Assembly: GCF_019266065.1 (NCBI RefSeq)
Contig: NZ_LPNR01000065.1
Location: forward strand, 1-38,294
Source of the DNA: Nocardia sp. MH4
Lineage (GTDB): Bacteria > Actinomycetota > Actinomycetes > Mycobacteriales > Mycobacteriaceae
Length of the DNA stretch: 38,294 nt
Direction of reading: 5' to 3'
Shown: piece after piece, positions 32,954 through 38,294 of the stretch
Numbering within the stretch: position 1 is the stretch's first letter
How the letters are laid out: each line of letters starts with the position of its first letter
Notes under the pieces: generated by a model
Databases searched by the model: none
The model's input: the letters and a program-made list of their open reading frames with translations, nothing else
What the model was told of the DNA's origin: nothing
Made by a program: the position numbers and the translations under genes

Positions 32954-34131
32954 GTGGGCCGCGTGCCGCGGCGGCCGGTAATTCACCGGTGGCGTTGGAC
33001 GTCGACGAGCGCAGACTCGCCTGGGTATACCTGTCGCGGGTGGTACAGGGTCCGTGCGCGCCGTTGTCGGCGCTGATCGCCTCGGTCGGGGTGTGCGAGG
33101 CGGCGCGGGCCGTGCGCGAATGCGAACTGCCCGAGGCATTGCGTGGCCCGACGGCGGCTCGGCGGGAGATCGACACGGCGGCCGACGATCTGGCGGCGAT
33201 ACAGCGGCTGGGCGGGCGGGTCATCACCCCCGACGACGACGAGTGGCCCGGCTGGCGGATGTTGGGCCTCGACCAGCTCGACAGCGAGCGTGACCGCGAG
33301 GGCGCGGTGCCGCTGGTGCTGTGGGCACGCGGCCCGCTCTCGCTGCGGACGGCGTCCGAACGCGCTGTCGCCGTGGTCGGTTCGCGCTGCAGCAGCGGCT
33401 ACGGGGTGCAGGTGGCGAGCGAGATCGCCTGCGACCTGGCCGGGCGCGGCTGGACCATCGTCTCGGGCGCGGCCTTCGGCATCGACGCGGCGGCGCACCG
33501 CGCGGCCCTCGCCGTCGGCGGCCCGACCGTGGCCGTGCTGGCCTGTGGCGTCGACCGGCCCTACCCCGCCCAGCACGACCGCCTGCTGTCCGCCATCGCC
33601 GAGACCGGCCTGGTCCTGAGCGAATATCCGCCGGGCACCACCGCCCAGAAGCATCGATTCCTGGCCCGCAACCGGCTCATCGCCACTCTCGGTGACGGCG
33701 TCCTCGTCGTCGAAGCCGGCCTGCGCAGCGGCGCCCGCAACACCGTGAAATGGGCCCGCCGTCTCGGCCGCCCCGCGATGGCGGTCCCCGGCCCCGTCGG
33801 GTCCGCGTCCTCGGTCGGCTGCCACCGCATGATCCGCGAGGGCGAAGCCCTGCTCGTCACCCGCGCCGAAGACGTCATCGACGAGGCGGGCCCCCTCCGC
33901 CTCCCCGTCACCGATGACACCCCCGACCCTGCCGCTCACCTGCGTGGCGCCGAAGCCGACGTCTACGCGGCCCTCCCCGCCATCGGCTCCCGCCTCCCCG
34001 TGGACCTGGCCCACCAATCCGGCCTCGACGTCGCCACGGTCCGCGCTGTCCTGGTCGGCCTGGAACTCGCCGAGTTGGTCGGGTGCGATTCCGACGGCTG
34101 GTTCCGCACCCGAGGCCGGGGGTCGGGATGA
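32950..34131 (+). CDS. dprA: DNA-processing protein DprA
   Basis: 393 aa. DprA binds single-stranded DNA and loads RecA during uptake or repair. The Rossmann-like core has VAVVGSRCSSGYG, IVSGAAFGIDAAAHRAAL, SEYPPGTTAQKHRFLARNRLI and VVEAGLRSGARNTVKWARRLGR, then AVPGPVGSASSVGCHRMI. The C-terminal winged helix (AEADVYAALPAIGSRLPVDLAHQSGL) is present. The GTG start overlaps the yifB stop as GTGA. Natural transformation is not known in this group, and no competence pilus genes are in view, so a repair role is as likely. Confidence 0.96.
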   Translation: MSGPRAAAAGNSPVALDVDERRLAWVYLSRVVQGPCAPLSALIASVGVCEAARAVRECELPEALRGPTAARREIDTAADDLAAIQRLGGRVITPDDDEWPGWRMLGLDQLDSERDREGAVPLVLWARGPLSLRTASERAVAVVGSRCSSGYGVQVASEIACDLAGRGWTIVSGAAFGIDAAAHRAALAVGGPTVAVLACGVDRPYPAQHDRLLSAIAETGLVLSEYPPGTTAQKHRFLARNRLIATLGDGVLVVEAGLRSGARNTVKWARRLGRPAMAVPGPVGSASSVGCHRMIREGEALLVTRAEDVIDEAGPLRLPVTDDTPDPAAHLRGAEADVYAALPAIGSRLPVDLAHQSGLDVATVRAVLVGLELAELVGCDSDGWFRTRGRGSG

Positions 34132-34812
34132 AGGGGCCTCGACCGGCGTACGCCCTCCGAGACCCCGTGCGCCGGTGCGATGTGACGGCGCAACGGCACC
34201 GTGACAGCCGGGTGCGCGGATCGCGTCCTCTCGCGCACCAGACGAGATCACCGTGTCCGCAGATCGCGTCCCCCGCGCGTCAGCCGCAGCCGGTCGCGGC
34301 CGTCCGCGTAGTCGGTCGTGTCGGCCGCAGACGTCCATGCAGTCGATGCAGTGCGCCCCTGGTCGGCTCGTGCGGCCCTCGGCGACGGAAACTGCGGCGT
34401 ACCGGATTCCGACCAGGCCGAACTCCCGACCTACGGCTTATCCCGCAAACACGCCCCTTCCGCCCCGCAAACACGCCTCCCTCACCCGCACGCCGCGCGA
34501 CGCGGGGAATCTCACCTATTGCCAGGCTGTTGCCGCGCATAGTGATCGCACCGGGGACCGTGCCGCACGCTGCCTGAGCTGCGCGGTGCCGGTGCCGCGG
34601 ATGAGCCGGGGCGGAAGTACGGAGTGCCGGGGCGACATACGGGGCGCTGCCGGCGAGGAGACCGCTGTGCGACTCGGACCGCAGGCAGTCAGCGCGAGAC
34701 TACGTGCGGTGCGCCGCGCCACGTGCGTATCCGGTGAGCGGGGATGGTCGAGGGTCTGGGTCGCGCGGCGTGGTGGGTTGCGTGGGGTGGCGGGACGGGC
34801 GACGGTGGGGGA
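34132..34812. other. 680-bp stretch between dprA and xerC without a supported gene
   Basis: Open frames on both strands cross this region, but their products are Arg/Pro/Thr/Cys-rich without domains, signal peptides or ribosome sites. The codon pattern differs from the adjoining genes. M. tuberculosis carries viuB here, as I recall, so this could be a decayed gene or long regulatory DNA. A 14-bp direct repeat lies at 34442-34477. Confidence 0.5.
34442..34477. repeat. 14-bp direct repeat, 22-bp period
   Basis: CCCGCAAACACGCC at 34442-34455 and again at 34464-34477. The 22-bp offset is two helical turns, as expected for paired protein binding sites. No protein is suggested by the motif. Confidence 0.5.
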
Positions 34813-35736
34813 ATGGATGTGTTGCCCGACGACCTGACCGCGCTGCTCACGGAGTTCGGGCGGCATCTGCGGTTGGGGCGGAATCGGTCGGCGCATACGG
34901 TGCGGGCCTACGTCGGGGACGTACGGTCGTTGCTGGAACATCTGTACGCGCGGTCGGCGGATTCGTCGGTGCGGGAACTGGATCTGTCGCTGTTGCGGTC
35001 GTGGTTGGCCGAGCTGGCGGCGTCGGGCGCGGCGCGGACGACACTGTCGCGGCGCGCCTCTGCCGCACGGACTTTCACTGCCTGGCTCACCGAGACCGGA
35101 CGCCTGCCCATCGACCCGGGTCTGCGGTTGCGGGCGCCGAAGGCACACCGGGTACTGCCCGCGGTCCTGGCGCAGAGGCAGGCCGTGCAGGCGATGGACG
35201 CGGCGGAATCAGGGGCAGCCCAGCAGGACCCGATGGCGCTACGGGACCGGCTGATCGTCGAGATGCTGTACGCCACCGGCATTCGGGTCAGCGAGCTGTG
35301 CGGCCTCGACATCGACGACATCGACCGGGAGCGTGCTCTCGTGCGCGTCCTGGGGAAGGGCAACAAGGAACGCTCGGTGCCCTTCGGCGGCCCCGCCGAC
35401 ACCGCACTCGACGCCTGGCTCCGTGCGGGCCGACCGTCCCTGGCCAACGAGCACTCCGGCCGGGCACTGCTGCTCGGTCAGCGCGGCCGCCGCCTGGACC
35501 AGCGCCAGGCCCGCACCGTCGTCCACGAGGTCGTTTCGGCGATCCCCGGTGCTCCGGACATGGGCCCGCACGGCCTGCGCCACACCGCCGCCACCCACCT
35601 GCTCGAGGGCGGCGCCGACCTGCGCGTCGTCCAGGAACTCCTCGGTCACGCCAGCATGGCCACCACCCAGCTCTACACGCACGTCTCCGTGGAACGCCTC
35701 AAACGAGTCCACGATCAGGCCCATCCCCGCGCCTGA
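34813..35736 (+). CDS. xerC: Tyrosine recombinase XerC
   Basis: 307 aa. With XerD it resolves chromosome dimers at dif during division. The N-terminal SAM-like core-binding domain spans ~1-105 ([22 protein letters not shown]). The catalytic domain has Arg158 ([11 protein letters not shown]), a Lys in [15 protein letters not shown], His253 and Arg256 in [15 protein letters not shown], His279 in [11 protein letters not shown] and the nucleophile Tyr288 in QLYTHV, so it looks active. The ATG at 34813 directly follows GGGGGA; the GTG at 34819 has better spacing to that site and may be the true start. Long 5' frame extensions are unsupported. No partner gene lies in the window. Confidence 0.95.
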   Translation: MDVLPDDLTALLTEFGRHLRLGRNRSAHTVRAYVGDVRSLLEHLYARSADSSVRELDLSLLRSWLAELAASGAARTTLSRRASAARTFTAWLTETGRLPIDPGLRLRAPKAHRVLPAVLAQRQAVQAMDAAESGAAQQDPMALRDRLIVEMLYATGIRVSELCGLDIDDIDRERALVRVLGKGNKERSVPFGGPADTALDAWLRAGRPSLANEHSGRALLLGQRGRRLDQRQARTVVHEVVSAIPGAPDMGPHGLRHTAATHLLEGGADLRVVQELLGHASMATTQLYTHVSVERLKRVHDQAHPRA

Positions 35737-36000
35737 ACGCAGGCGAGGTCGCGCAGGCCCACGCTCACTGGCGAGCGACTGCCGTGCGAGTAGGCGATTC
35801 CCGGCGTGCGGTAGTCCGCCCTGCAGTTTCCCAGCCGACGATCCCTGGCCTTGCGCGCTCGCCGGCCTGCACGACCTGGCGCGATGACGGTGAGTTCGCC
35901 ACGTCGCTATCGGCCCGGTCGGTGCCAAGGTGAAGCGGTCGGCGCGTTGCCCGGCCGGTAAGCGCGCGCACGGCAAGATGGGGTCCGGAGGTGGTCGGCG

Positions 36001-36366
36001 ATGGCATTGCCCGATGTCGGGGGTGAATCCGAGGACGGGGAAGAGGAACTCGACTATCGATTCACCCTCGCCAATGAGCGGACATTCCTGGCCTGGGTGC
36101 GCACGGCGCTCGGTCTGCTCGCCGGTGGCGTCGCCGTGCACACACTGGTCCAGCCGCTCCGCCTGGCCGGACTCGGCGGCATCATCGCCGTGAGCTGCCT
36201 GGTGATGTCCTTCGCGGTAGCGCTGGGAGCGTTCCGACACTGGCAGCGGATAGACGTCGCGATGCGCACCGGACGACCACTACCGGGCACCGTCCTGGTC
36301 CCCGTGCTGTCGGTCGGAGTCGCTGTCGTCGCCGCACTCGCCTGCCTGGCGGTGCTGCTGTCGTGA
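36001..36366 (+). CDS. DUF202 (YidH-like) membrane protein A
   Basis: 121 aa, three membrane helices. The DUF202 hallmark RFTLANERTFLAWVRTALGLLAGG opens the first helix; conserved Asn-Glu-Arg-Thr and W-x-R-T residues are intact. The other helices are ~53-75 and ~97-120. An acidic N-terminus (GGESEDGEEELD) precedes it. The ribosome site GGAGGTGG lies upstream at good spacing. The 264 bp between xerC and this gene holds no other supported feature. Its stop overlaps the next gene, a second DUF202 protein, which suggests a two-subunit membrane complex. Function unknown. Confidence 0.9.
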   Translation: MALPDVGGESEDGEEELDYRFTLANERTFLAWVRTALGLLAGGVAVHTLVQPLRLAGLGGIIAVSCLVMSFAVALGAFRHWQRIDVAMRTGRPLPGTVLVPVLSVGVAVVAALACLAVLLS

Positions 36367-36671
36367 CACCCTCGACTTTGGCGATGGAACGCACGGCACT
36401 GGCCTGGCGGCGGACTTCCCTGGGCGCAGCCGGTTGTGCGTTGCTGTTCGCCCATGAGGTCACGGCGGACGGGTGGCCGACGAACGCGCTGCCGATGGTT
36501 GCCGCGGCAGTCTCCCTGCTGCTGAGCTTTCTCGGATGGTTCCGAGGTCGCGCGCTCCATCAGGGCCGGGTGGAGGCCGGGCGACATGTCGTGACCGCCA
36601 CCGCCGTCGCTGTCGCGATGATGGCGCTCATCGGGGTCGCCGGGGTGCTGGTCACCGGACTGATCGACTGA
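36363..36671 (+). CDS. DUF202 membrane protein B
   Basis: 102 aa, three membrane helices. A shorter and more diverged DUF202 protein: STLAMERTALAWRRTSLGAAG replaces the longer signature, keeping the ERTALAWRRT core. Helices follow at ~43-60 and ~78-99. The GTG start overlaps the stop of the previous gene by 4 bp (GTGA), so both are made in step. The paired long and short DUF202 arrangement points to a heteromer; its role is unknown. Confidence 0.88.
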   Translation: MTPSTLAMERTALAWRRTSLGAAGCALLFAHEVTADGWPTNALPMVAAAVSLLLSFLGWFRGRALHQGRVEAGRHVVTATAVAVAMMALIGVAGVLVTGLID

Positions 36672-36785
36672 TCAGCGAGACGGATCTCGTGGGCGAGGGC
36701 GTTCGAGAGCGACCGTGCCGTGGATCTCCTCGTGTCGCGCGCCGAGCGCGGGCACAAAGTCGGCACCGAGCGCGGGCTGTGATGC

Positions 36786-37298
36786 TCAGTCGCTGGTAGG
36801 CAAGGTTTTCAGGTAGCGATGGGCGAACCAGCGTTGGATCAGCCGGACGACCGGTCCGCCGACCGCCACGTACCAGGCGCCCGGGCGGGAGAACGCTGTG
36901 ACCAGGCCGTACACCGTGTCGTCGGTGGGGTCGTATTCGACGGCGAACAGTTCCTCGCCGATCTCGGGATGCCCGGGCAGGGTGCCGTAGGCGAAGCCGC
37001 GGCGGTTCGGGTTGTCCAGCACGTAGACGACCCGGCACGGCGCGACGATGCCGACCGGGCCGAGACCGATGCGCACCGTCAATTCCGTTCCCGCCACCGC
37101 GGTGTCGGTATCGGATCGATGGAAGACACCGGCGCCCTTCTGGATCCCGAACGCGAGGATGTGGGTGGCGGCCCGGTCGAACAGTGCGCGGCCGTGGCCG
37201 ATCGGGCGCCGCAGCTCGAACCGGTCGTAGCCCGAGGGGAAGGTGCCACGGGTGGCACCCACCTCGGGGTAGGTGAAGGGCGCTGATTCCTTTGGCAC
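36786..37298 (-). CDS. DUF1990 family protein
   Basis: 170 aa, soluble. A member of the DUF1990 family, recognised by FTYPEVGATRGTFPSGYDRFE, IGHGRALFDRAATHILAFG, GVFHRSDTDTAV, CRVVYVLDNPNRRGFAYGTLPGHPEIGEE and FAVEYDPTDDTVYG. Relatives occur in plants and bacteria; no activity is established that I know of. The hydrophobic-pocket-like beta fold suggests ligand binding, which is inference. The GTG start has GACAAT 6 nt upstream and no Shine-Dalgarno. It is convergent with the DUF202 pair. Confidence 0.9.
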   Translation of the reverse strand: MPKESAPFTYPEVGATRGTFPSGYDRFELRRPIGHGRALFDRAATHILAFGIQKGAGVFHRSDTDTAVAGTELTVRIGLGPVGIVAPCRVVYVLDNPNRRGFAYGTLPGHPEIGEELFAVEYDPTDDTVYGLVTAFSRPGAWYVAVGGPVVRLIQRWFAHRYLKTLPTSD

Positions 37299-37304
37299 AC
37301 CCCG

Positions 37305-37310
37305 ATTGTC
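37305..37310 (-). promoter_or_regulatory. Possible -10 box for the DUF1990 gene
   Basis: Minus-strand GACAAT lies 6 nt before the GTG at 37298, matching the arrangement before rnhB (29910-29915). Confidence 0.35.
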
Positions 37311-37355
37311 GTCCCGCGTTCGAGCGCGATGAACCCGGTGCGGCCGAGTGGTTCG

Positions 37356-37877
37356 TCACAGCGCGGGTGCCAGCGGTTTCAACCGGACCGGCACCTCGTG
37401 CAGCAGACCCAGCGGGTCGATGTACTCGCGCCGCGCGTGCTCGCTCGCTTCCCGGCGCGCACCCCAGTGCAGGCACGCGGTGGCCGGACACCCCTCGTGT
37501 CCGGCCACCAGGGTCCCGATCGGCGTGCCCCTGCTCACCCGGCTCCCCACGGCGATGTGTGCCCGCACCGGTTCGTAGGTGGTGCGCAGTCCACCGGGAT
37601 GGTCGATGGACACCACCGGCTTGTCCGCCACCACACCGGCGAACACGACGATGCCGTCCCCGGCCGCCAGCACCGGCTGTCCCTCGCTGCCCGCCAGATC
37701 GACCCCGCGATGACCCGGCAGCCAGTTCCGCACCGGCTTGTCGAACCGCCGTTCCACCGTCGGCCGCGGCCGCAGCGGCCACCCGAACATCCCCTGCTCG
37801 GCCCCGCCGGCCGGTGCGCCACCGCAGGCCGGCCCCGCCACCATCACCGCCGCACAGACGACCGCCACCGCCCGCAC
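37356..37877 (-). CDS. Secreted M23 (LytM-like) peptidase-family protein, probably degenerate
   Basis: 173 aa from the GTG at 37877. A signal peptide (RAVAVVCAAVMVAGPAC) is followed by a LytM domain: GWPLRPRPTVERRFDKP, zinc ligands His56 and Asp60 in GHRGVDLAG, LAAGDGIVVFAGVV, and His137 in CLHWGARR. The first His of the usual HxH is Cys135, and the usual Y-x-H-L is TYEPV, so both catalytic histidines appear to be missing while zinc ligands stay. It may bind peptidoglycan or activate an amidase, as EnvC/NlpD do. An ATG at 38066 would add 63 unlikely residues, hence the shorter start. It matches the M23 gene I recall before rpsB in M. tuberculosis. Confidence 0.85.
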   Translation of the reverse strand: MRAVAVVCAAVMVAGPACGGAPAGGAEQGMFGWPLRPRPTVERRFDKPVRNWLPGHRGVDLAGSEGQPVLAAGDGIVVFAGVVADKPVVSIDHPGGLRTTYEPVRAHIAVGSRVSRGTPIGTLVAGHEGCPATACLHWGARREASEHARREYIDPLGLLHEVPVRLKPLAPAL

Positions 37878-38037
37878 GCGTCGCGGTAACCCGAAACTCG
37901 CGCCTGCCCGGAGGTTCGCCCGGGGCGAGCGATGTGCTCGGGCACCCCGGCTCGGTCGAGCGCTCGACCGACTCGGAACCGGCAGCACCGCTGGCTCTCC
38001 GACGACAGACGCCACCAGGCATGGGGCTCGCACCAGC

Positions 38038-38294
38038 TCAACGATGCGGTCGCGGCGCGGGCACACGCTGTGGCGTGATCAACGTCTGCACCAGATCGCG
38101 CAGCGCGGCGGGCAACTCCGCCGCCGATCCACCGCCTCGCACGACGATCTGCACCTCCACGGGCGCCGCCCGCCCGCGATCACCGGCCGGGCCCGCAGCG
38201 GTCGTCAGATCGCGCACGGTCACCCGAACCGGCACCGGCGCGGGCGGCGCGTCACCACGCGGAGGCGCCGCCGCCCCGTGCCGCTCGGGTGCGA
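38038..38294 (-). CDS. C-terminal end of an unrecognised protein (5' end outside window)
   Basis: The minus-strand frame is open from the window edge to the stop at 38038, at least 85 codons. The visible end is a Pro/Ala/Gly-rich linker, then VPVRVTVRDLTTAAGPAGD, VEVQIVVRGGGSAAELPAAL and RDLVQTLITPQRV, with alternating hydrophobics like two beta strands and a helix. I recognise no family. The frame could be spurious, since long open frames are common in such GC-rich DNA. Confidence 0.3.
   Translation of the reverse strand, partial: APERHGAAAPPRGDAPPAPVPVRVTVRDLTTAAGPAGDRGRAAPVEVQIVVRGGGSAAELPAALRDLVQTLITPQRVPAPRPHR

Noticed and set aside
36742..36777. A 12-bp direct repeat CCGAGCGCGGGC, 24 bp apart, between DUF202 B and DUF1990
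   Set aside because: It is short and built from very common GC words; no structure or conserved context supports a role.
37878..38066. An extended N-terminus of the M23-like protein starting at ATG 38066
   Set aside because: The extra 63 residues are Arg/Pro/Ser-rich, would bury the signal peptide inside the protein and overlap the neighbouring frame; the GTG at 37877 places the signal peptide at the N-terminus.

Overview
The window is GC-rich DNA, densely coding, from an actinobacterium of the mycolic-acid group. Nocardia or a close relative is the best guess. That rests on gene order and protein features, not on a database search, and no species call is made. The housekeeping genes follow the order I recall from Mycobacterium tuberculosis: smc, ftsY, amt-glnB-glnD, ffh, amidohydrolase, rpsP-khpA-rimM-trmD, rplS, lepB, rnhB, DUF2469, yraN, yifB, dprA, xerC and an M23 peptidase-like gene.

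Region by region. (1) 1-5575: the 3' end of smc, then an accessory block with a secreted HAD phosphatase, an MFS exporter, an NmrA-type reductase divergent from a TetR regulator that carries an unusual C-terminal cysteine cluster, and a DUF2237 protein. (2) 5731-13795: ftsY and ffh (the two SRP GTPases) flank the nitrogen operon amt-glnB-glnD, which has a good GlnR-type operator upstream. (3) 13796-16862: a large double hairpin, then a divergent pair (steroid 5-alpha-reductase-like membrane protein and NTF2/SnoaL-like protein) that shares one KstR-type operator, then an amidohydrolase. (4) 16863-18964: the rpsP-khpA-rimM-trmD ribosome and tRNA maturation operon. (5) 18961-25149: a VOC protein, a GAF-LuxR regulator divergent from two translationally coupled acyl-CoA synthetases, and a secreted alpha/beta hydrolase. 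(6) 25197-35736: tex, a membrane protein, rplS, lepB, rnhB, DUF2469, yraN-yifB-dprA and xerC. (7) 35737-38294: two overlapping DUF202 membrane proteins, DUF1990, an M23-like protein and the edge of an unrecognised gene.

Three regulatory patterns stand out. Many genes have a TANNNT-type -10 box 6-8 nt before the start codon and no Shine-Dalgarno, which is the signature of leaderless transcripts. The promoters of rpsP and rplS, about 11.7 kb apart, share a 17-bp identical core plus an equally spaced upstream hexamer. The sterol-type operator at 14809-14822 predicts that two poorly described genes belong to the cholesterol regulon. I found no rRNA, tRNA, CRISPR array, insertion sequence or prophage.
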